A stretch of 64,000 bases of DNA from the NCBI RefSeq assembly GCF_020905295.1, contig NZ_JAJJMM010000001.1, positions 1,364,001-1,428,000 of the forward strand, read 5' to 3'. Made by a program: the position numbers and the translations under genes. Source of the DNA: Flavobacterium piscisymbiosum. Its GTDB lineage: Bacteria; Bacteroidota; Bacteroidia; Flavobacteriales; Flavobacteriaceae. Below the pieces are notes generated by a model. The model was not told the DNA's origin. It saw only the letters and a list, made by a program, of their open reading frames with translations, and did no database searches. Of this stretch, positions 1-8,673 are shown one piece after another (positions within the stretch are counted from its first letter, which is position 1; the number at the start of each line of letters is the position of its first letter).

Positions 1-489
1 CCTCAAAAATCATATGTTTTAGGATCACATATGTTAGAAATTTGTCCATCAATTGCAGATGCAAAACCTTCTTGCGAAGTGCATCCGTTAGGAATTGGAG
101 GAAAAGAAGATCCGGCACGTTTGGTGTTTAATTCACCTGCGGGAGATGCGATTAACGTTTCTTTAGTTGATATGGGGAATCGTTTCCGTTTGATTGTAAA
201 TGAAGTTGAAGCGATTAAACCATTGGCAGATTTACCAAAATTGCCAGTTGCCAGAGTTTTATGGGATTGTAAACCAAACCTTGATATCGCAGCAACGGCC
301 TGGATTCTTGCAGGAGGAGCGCATCATACCGTATATAGTCAGGCGATTACAACAGAATATATGGAAGATTTTGCAGATATCGCCGGAATCGAATTACTGG
401 TTATTGACGAAAAAACAACCGTGAGAGACTTTAAAGACAAGATCAATGCGAACGAAGCTTATTATCATTTGTTTCAACACGGATTGTAG
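1..489 (+). CDS. araA: L-arabinose isomerase, C-terminal part
   Basis: The reading frame is open from the first base of the window, so only the C-terminal ~160 residues are present. The family converts L-arabinose to L-ribulose in the cytoplasm. Recognisable family features are the [10 protein letters not shown] stretch next to the window edge, the [15 protein letters not shown] segment that supplies a metal-ligand histidine, and the closing [15 protein letters not shown] region. The stop is at 487-489. The internal ATG at 31 is not the true start, because homology continues upstream of it to base 1. The rest of any arabinose operon lies to the left of the window. The next gene encodes an aldose epimerase, which fits a sugar-use context. 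Assignment is from remembered family sequence. Confidence 0.9.
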   Translation, partial: PQKSYVLGSHMLEICPSIADAKPSCEVHPLGIGGKEDPARLVFNSPAGDAINVSLVDMGNRFRLIVNEVEAIKPLADLPKLPVARVLWDCKPNLDIAATAWILAGGAHHTVYSQAITTEYMEDFADIAGIELLVIDEKTTVRDFKDKINANEAYYHLFQHGL

Positions 490-769
490 GCTGAGGTACT
501 AAGATTCTAAGTTGCTTAGGTTCTAAGTTTTTGTTACTTTTAACTTGTTAGAGTAATAAATTCACTTTTTGAAAATAGAACGCTGATAAAACGGATTTGC
601 TAACGCAAAAGCGCAGATGAAAACGGATTTTAGATATTAAAAATCTGTTTAATCCGCGTCTTCGTGAAACGAATCTGTTTAATCCGCGTTAAAATTTAGG
701 GTTTTTTATTACGCCTAGCAGATTACTTTTAACATCTAACATTTCACAATAACCACAAAATTATCATTT
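490..769. repeat. Intergenic gap with decayed short dispersed repeats
   Basis: No gene is visible. The gap has a 'taagattctaagtt'-type stretch near 500-530 and two direct copies of an 18-mer, aatctgtttaatccgcgt, near 642-660 and 672-691. Similar wording recurs in the gaps near 13.6 kb and 61.7-61.9 kb, so this looks like a dispersed Flavobacterium-type intergenic repeat family and not a gene-specific regulator. No clear TAnnTTTG promoter was found for the downstream epimerase gene. Confidence 0.5.
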
Positions 770-1954
770 ATGAATGTATTAAAACGTTGCGTTTTCGGAA
801 TGAGCCTTTTGAGTTTGGCTTTGGTTTCAGTTCAATGCAAAAGCGATAAAAAAACAGATACTACAACAGTTTCTCCAGACGAAAAAGCTGCGGTTACTAT
901 CGAAAAATCAGAATACGGAACCACTGCAAAAGGAGAAAAGGTTGACAGTTATAAACTGAAAAACCAAAATGGGATGGAAGTAGACATCATCACTTTTGGA
1001 GGAAGAATTACAGATTTGAAAGTACCAAATAAAGAAGGTGTTTCTGAAAATGTAGTGATCGGGTTTAGTTCTTTGGCACAATACGAAAAGGAAAATCCAT
1101 TTTTTGGAGCTTTGATTGGAAGATACGGGAACCGAATTGCTAAAGGAAAATTTAAGTTAGACGAAAAAGAATATCAATTAGCAATCAATAATGCGCCAAA
1201 TGCTTTGCATGGAGGACCGCAAGGATTTTTTAATGTGGTTTGGAAAGCCGATGAGGTTAAATCAGGAAGTACAGCTTCTTTAAAATTATCGTATTTAAGT
1301 AAAGATATGGAAGAAGGTTATCCTGGAAACTTAAAAGTTTTTGTTACTTATACTTTGACAAATGATAACCAATTAGAAGTATTGTATGAAGCAACTACAG
1401 ATAAAAAGACAGTTATAAATCTTACGCAACATTCTTATTTCAATTTATCAGGAGATTTTACAAAAACAATCTTAGATCACGAATTGACTTTGAATGCTGA
1501 TAAATTAGTTCCGGTTGACGCGACTTTAATTCCAACAGGAAAACTAGAAGATGTTGCCAACACGCCTTTCGATTTTAGAACACCAAAATTAATTGGAAAA
1601 GACATCGAGGTTAAAAACGAACAATTAGAAAGAGGAAAAGGTTACGATCATTGCTGGGTATTGAACAATCCTGAAAAAGGAAAAACAATCATTGCAAAAG
1701 TATACCACGCAGCAAGCGGAAGAGTGATGGAAATGACAACCGATGAACCTGGAATTCAGTTTTATTCAGGAAATTTCCTTGACGGAACTTTACCAATGCC
1801 AAAAGGCGGAACATTTGCTCACAGAACCGGACTTTGTTTAGAAACAGAGCATTATCCGGATTCTCCAAATCAGAAAAATTTCCCAACAACGGTTTTAAAC
1901 CCGGGAGAAAATTATAAAACTAAAACTACTTTTAAATTTTCAGTGAAGAAATAG
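770..1954 (+). CDS. Aldose 1-epimerase (mutarotase), lipoprotein
   Basis: This 394-residue protein belongs to the GalM-type aldose 1-epimerase family, which interconverts alpha and beta anomers of sugars. Residues 1-23 form a lipoprotein signal ending in SVQC, with the lipidated Cys at 23, so it should act outside the cytoplasm and probably on the periplasmic face. Family landmarks are GALIGRYGNRIAKGKF, NALHGGPQGF (substrate-binding His), the NLTQHSYFNLSG segment and the C-terminal CLETEHYPDSPN segment with the catalytic Glu. Length is slightly above the usual ~350 because of the signal and a charged linker. It follows araA after 280 bp and has its own terminator, so it may be a separate transcript. 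Confidence 0.93.
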   Translation: MNVLKRCVFGMSLLSLALVSVQCKSDKKTDTTTVSPDEKAAVTIEKSEYGTTAKGEKVDSYKLKNQNGMEVDIITFGGRITDLKVPNKEGVSENVVIGFSSLAQYEKENPFFGALIGRYGNRIAKGKFKLDEKEYQLAINNAPNALHGGPQGFFNVVWKADEVKSGSTASLKLSYLSKDMEEGYPGNLKVFVTYTLTNDNQLEVLYEATTDKKTVINLTQHSYFNLSGDFTKTILDHELTLNADKLVPVDATLIPTGKLEDVANTPFDFRTPKLIGKDIEVKNEQLERGKGYDHCWVLNNPEKGKTIIAKVYHAASGRVMEMTTDEPGIQFYSGNFLDGTLPMPKGGTFAHRTGLCLETEHYPDSPNQKNFPTTVLNPGENYKTKTTFKFSVKK

Positions 1955-1987
1955 TTTTAGGATTCTGTTTATTAGTTTAGTAATTTT

Positions 1988-2024
1988 AAAAAACCTCGGA
2001 AGGAGTACTTTTGAGGTTTTTTTT
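1988..2024 (+). terminator. Rho-independent terminator of the epimerase gene
   Basis: An AAACCTC arm and a GAGGTTT arm enclose a partly paired loop and are followed by an uninterrupted T run, about 35 bases after the epimerase stop. Confidence 0.7.
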
Positions 2025-2144
2025 ATTTAGAGAATTATTTCGTTATGAAAAAGTATTTTTGAGCCAAAATTATATCGTTTGATTCTTATATTTGATGATC
2101 GCTATCCAACCAAAATTTTGAAAAAAGAACCAAAAATTACTTTG

Positions 2145-5100
2145 ATGAAAGTGACTATTATTCGAAAAAATAAATTTATTTCAGCACTTTGTTTTTTATT
2201 TTTTATAGTTTTTTATCCTATAAATGCACAAATAACATTGACGAATAATATCGGGACAACACTTGTTAAGACTGATATGTATTCTTGCAAAGATGATGAA
2301 AGCTGGTCAAGAGTATTTAAATTATCAGATTTTGGTATAAAACCAAATGAACAATTTATTATTAAATCGGGACAGATTGGAATTGCAAAATCGGATGTTG
2401 GTGCAAATTTGTCATTTTCAGTTTATATTGTTGACGACAGATTTCCTGAGCTTTTTAGAACTTATTTTGAAAAACCATTACTTGGATCTAGAGCCCTTAT
2501 GCCAACAAAAACCATTCATGGAAATCCAGAAATAATGCAAATAGATTTTGATGATCCAATTATTGTTCCAGCTGGAGTTGAAAAAATTTTGGTAATGGTG
2601 GGTAAGGGTAAAGATTATACTAATTACACATCGGCAGAAGTTTTTGTAGCAGGTACGGAGCAAGATAAGGGAGATTCTTGGTATTTAGGTTGTGATAAAA
2701 CGCTTCCTTTTTCTCGTACTACAGATTTAACCATCCCTGTTCCAAATGCAAATTTTTATATAAATGTAACTGGTGAGGCATTTAATTCAAAAAGTACTGG
2801 ACCAATAACAAGACTGTCTCATAATGTTTGTGATGATGTAATAGAAACAGCTATACATTCCTGCAGTTCTACTAATATTTATTGGGCAAGAGCATTTACT
2901 TTAAAAGATTTTGGAATATCAAATAACGAAGAATTTGTAATTAATTCAGGGCAAGTTGCAATTAATAAAACGGGTTGGCAACCCAATATTAAATTTAATA
3001 TTTACAAAATAGACAATAATTTTCCAGCTTCTTTTTCCGAAACAAATTTGATAGGAAGTAGTCAGTCTAGAGTACTTCAATATGGTTTAGGTCATGAATC
3101 TCAGATTGTACAGGTCGATTTTGATACACCAATAGTAATTCCTGCAGGCGTAGAAAGAATTCTCGTAGAAGTGCACAAAGGAATTGAAGGAGGTGAAGGA
3201 GTCGCATTTATAGCTGGCTCAGCACAAGATAATGATGTGTCATGGCAAAGAGGTTGCACAAATTTGTCAGGAGCCGGAGATAAATATGTTTCTACTGCTG
3301 ATTTTGGATTTCCAAATGCCAATTTTTATATTAATGTAACGGGGAATGTAAAGAATGTGTCTAACCATTTCGAAATGAATTTTTCAAATATATGCTCTGA
3401 ATTTTTAAAAGAATTTAGTGTTGATGATCAGTCAAAAGTAGCTTCAATAGTTTGGGATTTTGGTGATCCGGCTTCAGGAGCAGCTAATACTTCTACAGAT
3501 TTATCTCCTTTTCATGATTTCTCATTAGACGGAAAATATACAGTTATTGCCACAGTTACCGGTAAAGACGGAGCAGTAGAAGTATTAACCGAAACAATTG
3601 ATGCAAAAGAACCGCCAAAAGCTTACGGGATCGACAATATTTATGCATGCGAAAGTTTATCTGGCACTGGTATTTCAAAATCTTTTGATGTTTCGATGGT
3701 TGCACAGCAGGTATTAGGAGGACAAACAGATAAGGATGTAACTTTTATAGATGGTAAAGGCAATAAATATACTTCATTGCCAAATCCGTTTACAAATACC
3801 ATTAAAGAACGAGAAACAATAAAGGTAAGGGTAAGCCATAAAGATAATCTTTGTTGCTATTCTGAAACTACATTTGATTTAATTGTAAATTCATTACCCA
3901 ATTTATCTGTTATTACTGATTTAAATACCTGTGACAATGATACAGATGGATTTGCTCAATTTAATTTAAAGCCAGTAGAAACCTTAATTACCGGAACTGC
4001 AACCAATATAAAAGTTGAATTTTATCATCAAAACGGACAGAAAATAATAGATCCATTAGATGCAATTTCTAATTTGGTGCTTAAAGAAGAAATAATAAAA
4101 GTAAAAGCCATTAATACAGATACAAATTGCTACAACGAATCAACTTTTAAAATAATAGTAAATCCTTTGCCGACGGCAAACCTTTTGCAAGAGCTTATTG
4201 GATGTGATGACAACAACGATGGTATTTCGGAATATTTTGATACTTCGAAAGTTGAATCTGCTGTTTTAGGAAATCAAACCGGAATGAAAGTTTCTTATTT
4301 TGATGCGCTCAGAAATCAATTGTTAAGTCCGTTGCCTAATCCTTATACAAATAGTACTAATAATCAGGAAACAATAACTGTTAGAGTAACGAATGTTTTG
4401 ACTAACTGTTATGCAGAAACTACATTAGTTTTAAAAACAGCTTCGCAACCAAAAATTAACAAACCTGTAAATAAGTATGCTTGCGACGAAGGGAATGGTT
4501 TTGCCAGTTTTGATATGTCAAATTTAGAAACTGAAATTATAGGGAATCAGTCAGGTCTGAAAATAATGTATTTTGACAATAATAGAAATCCATTGCCTGA
4601 TCCATTGCCAATATTATTTAAAAATACGCAGTCAAAATCTCAAACAATATATATAAGGGTTGAGAACGAAGCAAATAGTCTCTGTAATTCTGAAACAAGT
4701 TTTGATTTAATTGTAAATGATTTGCCCACTGTACAGATCGATAAAACTTATTTCTTATGCAATTTAGAACCTTCAATGCACATAAGTATTGATAATAGTT
4801 TAGATAGTTATGTTTGGAAATCTGCCGTAGGCGATATTATTTCAAATACGAATGAGGCCAATTTAATAAATGCAGGAAAGTATACGCTCTTGGTCGGAAA
4901 AATTCTAAATGATATTTATTGTGAAAATAGTTTTGATTTTGAATTAACACGATCTGTACTTCCAATTATTAAAGAAGTGAAATATAAAGAATTGTCAGAT
5001 AACAATTTTATTGAAATTATAGCAGAAGGTTATGGTGATTTTGAATATGCTATAGATGGAATAAATTATCAGGATAGTAATTACTTTTCAGATATTCCGG

Positions 5101-5426
5101 GAGGAAATTATATGGTATCTGTACGTGATAAAGATGGCTGTGGAGAAGATTCGAAAGAAGTTACAGTAATTGATTACCCAAAATTCTTTACACCAAATAA
5201 TGATGGATACAATGACCTTTGGCAAATAAGCGTTATAAAAAAATTTCAAAATGCCAAAATATCAATATTTGACAGATATGGTAAATTATTGAAAGAACTA
5301 TCCTCAGATGATTCTGGATGGAATGGCTTTTATGGCGGAAGAGAAATGCCGGCTGATGATTATTGGTTTAAAGCCAGCTTTAATAATAAAGTTGTTTTTT
5401 CCGGACATTTTGCATTAAAACGATAA
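2145..5426 (+). CDS. T9SS type-B sorting domain surface protein with PKD and repeated Cys modules
   Basis: A secreted adhesin-like protein of 1093 residues. The start at 2145 is preferred to the in-frame ATG at 2079 because it begins a clean signal peptide (basic MKVTIIRKNK, hydrophobic core, cleavage near INAQ). Two homologous ~180-residue blocks follow; each has a Cys/Trp motif, a DFGI stretch and a repeated PNANFYINVTG ending. A PKD-like domain (VWDFGDPASG) comes next. Then four ~93-residue modules start near bases 3646, 3930, 4203 and 4482, each with a CDxxxDG-like motif and an ETxVRV segment. The final ~80 residues (FFTPNNDGYNDLW to the end) match the gliding-motility/T9SS type-B C-terminal sorting domain. 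The PorV/SprF-type partners expected nearby are absent. Ligand unknown. Confidence 0.88.
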   Translation: MKVTIIRKNKFISALCFLFFIVFYPINAQITLTNNIGTTLVKTDMYSCKDDESWSRVFKLSDFGIKPNEQFIIKSGQIGIAKSDVGANLSFSVYIVDDRFPELFRTYFEKPLLGSRALMPTKTIHGNPEIMQIDFDDPIIVPAGVEKILVMVGKGKDYTNYTSAEVFVAGTEQDKGDSWYLGCDKTLPFSRTTDLTIPVPNANFYINVTGEAFNSKSTGPITRLSHNVCDDVIETAIHSCSSTNIYWARAFTLKDFGISNNEEFVINSGQVAINKTGWQPNIKFNIYKIDNNFPASFSETNLIGSSQSRVLQYGLGHESQIVQVDFDTPIVIPAGVERILVEVHKGIEGGEGVAFIAGSAQDNDVSWQRGCTNLSGAGDKYVSTADFGFPNANFYINVTGNVKNVSNHFEMNFSNICSEFLKEFSVDDQSKVASIVWDFGDPASGAANTSTDLSPFHDFSLDGKYTVIATVTGKDGAVEVLTETIDAKEPPKAYGIDNIYACESLSGTGISKSFDVSMVAQQVLGGQTDKDVTFIDGKGNKYTSLPNPFTNTIKERETIKVRVSHKDNLCCYSETTFDLIVNSLPNLSVITDLNTCDNDTDGFAQFNLKPVETLITGTATNIKVEFYHQNGQKIIDPLDAISNLVLKEEIIKVKAINTDTNCYNESTFKIIVNPLPTANLLQELIGCDDNNDGISEYFDTSKVESAVLGNQTGMKVSYFDALRNQLLSPLPNPYTNSTNNQETITVRVTNVLTNCYAETTLVLKTASQPKINKPVNKYACDEGNGFASFDMSNLETEIIGNQSGLKIMYFDNNRNPLPDPLPILFKNTQSKSQTIYIRVENEANSLCNSETSFDLIVNDLPTVQIDKTYFLCNLEPSMHISIDNSLDSYVWKSAVGDIISNTNEANLINAGKYTLLVGKILNDIYCENSFDFELTRSVLPIIKEVKYKELSDNNFIEIIAEGYGDFEYAIDGINYQDSNYFSDIPGGNYMVSVRDKDGCGEDSKEVTVIDYPKFFTPNNDGYNDLWQISVIKKFQNAKISIFDRYGKLLKELSSDDSGWNGFYGGREMPADDYWFKASFNNKVVFSGHFALKR

Positions 5427-5505
5427 AAACGTAATCGACCTTGATTGAGAATAATCAATACAGTTATTTTCAAATGAATTGAATCTCTTACAGAAAATCT
5501 AAAAA

Positions 5506-5976
5506 ATGGCATTTAAACATTTATTCAAAGTAGTATTAAATTGGAATTCCAATCAAATTCAAGAAGATTCAACGAAGCGATTTTACAGTAAAAGTCATCA
5601 AATTAAAATTGAAGGAAAACCACTTTTAAATATTTCGGCAGCAAAGGCTTTCAAGGGCGATCCCGAATTATACAATCCAGAGGATTTGCTGTTGAGCAGT
5701 TTAGTTTCCTGCCACATGATGTCCTATTTATATGTATGCTCTCAAAACGGAATAGAAGTCCTGGAATATTCAGACAATGCCGAAGCTACGCTTGAAGTTT
5801 CTCCTGATGGAAGCGGACGTATTACAGAAGTCAGATTAAAGCCTAAAGTAAAAATTGCAAATGCAGATAAAATAGAATTGGCAATAGAATTACATACAAA
5901 AGCAAATCAATTGTGTTTTATTGCGAACTCTTGTAATTTTCCTGTTTTGCATAATGCGAGTTGTGAGATATTTTAG
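5506..5976 (+). CDS. OsmC-family protein
   Basis: This 156-residue protein resembles OsmC/Ohr-family proteins, small thiol-dependent enzymes that often reduce organic hydroperoxides. Features seen are the NPEDLLLSSLVSCHMMSYLY segment, which carries the first conserved Cys, and a C-terminal NSCNFPVLHNA segment carrying further Cys. Length is typical of the family. No signal peptide is visible, so it should be cytoplasmic. It stands alone between a surface protein gene and an O-acyltransferase gene, with gaps of 79 and 231 bp, so it is probably its own transcript. Whether it is a true peroxidase is not decided by sequence alone. Confidence 0.85.
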   Translation: MAFKHLFKVVLNWNSNQIQEDSTKRFYSKSHQIKIEGKPLLNISAAKAFKGDPELYNPEDLLLSSLVSCHMMSYLYVCSQNGIEVLEYSDNAEATLEVSPDGSGRITEVRLKPKVKIANADKIELAIELHTKANQLCFIANSCNFPVLHNASCEIF

Positions 5977-6207
5977 AAAAAACATCTTCTTAAGTTCCTT
6001 TATATATGTATGTGTATTAAAATTGATCGAAATAATTTTTAATAATATTAGAATTAATCACCTATTAAAAGTGAATAATATTATATGAAAAAGATTATTT
6101 TCGCACAAAAATCTCAATTGAAAACGAAATGTAAATAGTGATCTCAATTTAGAATCAAAGATCAATTATTTTTCGTTTAAGATCCTAATCAAAATATATA
6201 GATAGTA

Positions 6208-7656
6208 ATGTTTTTTAACTCAATCAATTTCGCAATATTTCTGCCTATAGTATTTTTTCTTTATTGGTTTGTCACAAATAAATCACTTAAACTTCAGAAT
6301 ATTTTACTTTTAGCTTCAAGTTACTTTTTTTATGCTTGTTGGGACTGGAGGTTTTTATTTCTTTTAATGTTTTCTACATTATTAGATTATTACACAGGAT
6401 TAAAGATGTCAGAGACAGAAAGTAAAACAACTAAAAAAGTTTGGTTTTGGCTCAGTATTACTATTAACCTTGGGTTTTTAGGAGTTTTTAAATATTATAA
6501 CTTTTTCGCAGAATCATTTGCAGCTGCAGTGTCTAATTTTGGATTACAAGTGAATCCCTGGACATTAAAAGTGATTTTACCAGTTGGTATTTCATTTTAT
6601 ACTTTTCATGGTTTGTCGTATGTAATTGATATTTATAAAGACAGGATCAAAGCCGAAAAGAATTTTATCGATTATTCTGTTTTTGTAAGTTTCTTTCCGT
6701 TGCTTGTTGCCGGGCCAATTGAGCGTGCTTCACACTTACTGCCTCAAATTAAGAAAAAAAGAGTTTTCGATTATGAGCAGGCTGTTGATGGTTTAAGACA
6801 AATATTGTGGGGATTATTTAAAAAAGTAGTTATAGCAGATTTATGTGCAATTTATGTTAATACCGTTTTTAATAATTCTGAAGATTATTCCGGCAGCACA
6901 TTGCTTATTGGAGCTATACTTTTTGCATTTCAAATTTATGGTGATTTTTCCGGATACTCAGATATTGCCATAGGAACTGCAAGACTTTTTGGTATTGATT
7001 TATTACGAAATTTTGCATTTCCTTATTTCTCAAGAGATATTGCCGAATTTTGGAGAAGATGGCACATGTCATTGTCAACATGGTTTAGAGACTATTTGTA
7101 TATTCCGTTAGGCGGAAGCAAAGGAGGCATGTGGATGAAAATCAGAAATACTTTTATAATATTTATTGTAAGCGGTTTTTGGCACGGTGCAAACTGGACT
7201 TTCATCATTTGGGGCTTTTTAAATGCGCTCTATATTATGCCTTCAATAATTTTTAATACTAATAGAAATAATCTTGATATTGTTGCTCAGGGAAAATATT
7301 TTCCAACATTCAAAGAATTTATTGCCATAGTAACAACTTTTAGTTTAACTGTTTTTGCCTGGATCTTTTTTAGATCTGACAGTGTAGGACATGCCATCAG
7401 TATTATTACAAAAATATTCTCTAAATCATTATTTTCTATTCCTAATCTCTCCGACATTGGTTTAAAACCTATTTTGATGATATTACTTACCGCATTCATA
7501 ATTATCGAATGGATTGGTAGAGAAGAGCAATTTGCAATAGCTAAAGTAGGGTTAAAATTACCCAAAGCAATTAGGTGGGTATTTTATTACGCAATTGTAT
7601 ATTTTATATTTTATTTTGCCGGTTCTGAGCAGCAATTTATTTATTTCCAATTTTAA
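6208..7656 (+). CDS. MBOAT-family O-acyltransferase (AlgI/DltB-like)
   Basis: This 482-residue polytopic membrane protein belongs to the MBOAT superfamily. AlgI-like members move acetyl groups across the inner membrane for O-acetylation of extracellular polysaccharides. Visible landmarks are VAGPIERASHLLPQ, the FWRRWHMSLSTWFRDYLYIPLGGSKGG block and SGFWHGANWTF with the presumed active-site His at residue 326. Around ten hydrophobic segments are apparent. The stop is separated by only 2 bp from the next gene, an SGNH-type protein, so the two are almost certainly co-translated as a transmembrane transferase plus a periplasmic partner. The polymer being modified is not indicated, since no glycosyltransferases lie nearby. 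Confidence 0.93.
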   Translation: MFFNSINFAIFLPIVFFLYWFVTNKSLKLQNILLLASSYFFYACWDWRFLFLLMFSTLLDYYTGLKMSETESKTTKKVWFWLSITINLGFLGVFKYYNFFAESFAAAVSNFGLQVNPWTLKVILPVGISFYTFHGLSYVIDIYKDRIKAEKNFIDYSVFVSFFPLLVAGPIERASHLLPQIKKKRVFDYEQAVDGLRQILWGLFKKVVIADLCAIYVNTVFNNSEDYSGSTLLIGAILFAFQIYGDFSGYSDIAIGTARLFGIDLLRNFAFPYFSRDIAEFWRRWHMSLSTWFRDYLYIPLGGSKGGMWMKIRNTFIIFIVSGFWHGANWTFIIWGFLNALYIMPSIIFNTNRNNLDIVAQGKYFPTFKEFIAIVTTFSLTVFAWIFFRSDSVGHAISIITKIFSKSLFSIPNLSDIGLKPILMILLTAFIIIEWIGREEQFAIAKVGLKLPKAIRWVFYYAIVYFIFYFAGSEQQFIYFQF

Positions 7657-7658
7657 TT

Positions 7659-8603
7659 ATGAGAAAATTTATCAAGCTTGTTATTGTTTTTCTGGCGCCA
7701 ATTATTTTCCTGGCAATATTTATGGAGATTCTTTCAAGAAGAATACCTAATGATTATTCGTATAAAAATGAATATTTAGAAAACAATTCAGATAAAGTTC
7801 AAGTTCTTATTTTAGGTAATTCGCATACTTATTATGGGATAGATCCAAAATATATTCAAAAGAAAAGTTTTAATGCAGCACATGTTTCGCAACCGCTGGA
7901 TTATGATTTAGCCATTTTAACAAAATACAGTCCAAAATGGAGCAATCTAAAATATATTATAGTACCCGTTGATTATTTTTCTTTGTATTCTAACATTAAT
8001 TCCGGGGCAGAAATATGGCGAAAAAAGGAGTACAAAATATATTATGATATACACCTAGATAATGATATATATTATAATTTCGAAATAATAAATGGAAAAT
8101 TAAAGGATCATATTTCCAGAGTTAAAAGATATTATAAAAGAGGAGTAAACGACATTAGTTGTGATAAATCAGGCTGGGGTACAAGTTATAAATCAACTGA
8201 AAACAATGATTTGACTGCAACCGGAATTACTGCCGCTAAAAGGCATACTGTAAATATAGAAAATAATGTATGTTACAATGCGAATATTAAAACCCTAAAT
8301 GAAATTGTTAAGTTTGCAGAATCCCGAAATGCAAAAGTGATTTTTATTACATCTCCTGCTTATAAAACATATGTCGATAATCTTGAGCCAAAACAAATAG
8401 AAAACACTGTTACTACTATGACGCAGTTTGCCAGTAAAAATAAAAATGCTGTTTATTATAATTTGCTGGACAATAAGTTATTTGTAAATAAAGATTTCTA
8501 TGATGGCGACCATTTAAATGAAATAGGTGCTAAAAAAATGTCAGAACTTATTAATGATTTAATTATTAAAGAAGAGATCAATAATGGATTAAATTCCAAA
8601 TAA
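7659..8603 (+). CDS. SGNH-hydrolase-like partner of the MBOAT protein
   Basis: This 314-residue protein has an N-terminal signal anchor (residues ~5-25) and an SGNH-like fold signature: ILGNSHTYYG with the candidate nucleophile Ser55, and C-terminal DGDHLNEIG with a DxxH pair at Asp282 and His285. Proteins of this kind sit beside MBOAT genes and complete O-acylation in the periplasm (compare AlgX/AlgJ or DltD in other systems). The 2-bp spacing to the upstream MBOAT gene supports a two-gene unit. I do not recognise a closer named family, so the acyl-transfer role is inferred from the motifs and the neighbour. Confidence 0.75.
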   Translation: MRKFIKLVIVFLAPIIFLAIFMEILSRRIPNDYSYKNEYLENNSDKVQVLILGNSHTYYGIDPKYIQKKSFNAAHVSQPLDYDLAILTKYSPKWSNLKYIIVPVDYFSLYSNINSGAEIWRKKEYKIYYDIHLDNDIYYNFEIINGKLKDHISRVKRYYKRGVNDISCDKSGWGTSYKSTENNDLTATGITAAKRHTVNIENNVCYNANIKTLNEIVKFAESRNAKVIFITSPAYKTYVDNLEPKQIENTVTTMTQFASKNKNAVYYNLLDNKLFVNKDFYDGDHLNEIGAKKMSELINDLIIKEEINNGLNSK

Positions 8604-8604
8604 A

Positions 8605-8666
8605 AAATTCCAAATTCCAATGTTCGTAATCGATTGGAATTTGGAATTTATCCCGAGGCTTCGGGA
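8605..8666. terminator. Convergent hairpin pair between SGNH and GH97 genes
   Basis: Bases 8605-8649 form a perfect 17-bp stem (arms 8605-8621 and 8633-8649) with an 11-base loop. It is followed at once by a second hairpin TCCCGA/TCGGGA at 8651-8666. The two genes converge here, so this probably ends both transcripts. The second hairpin's wording recurs at 13629-13646, marking it as a dispersed element. Confidence 0.6.
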
Positions 8667-8673
8667 TTGGAAT

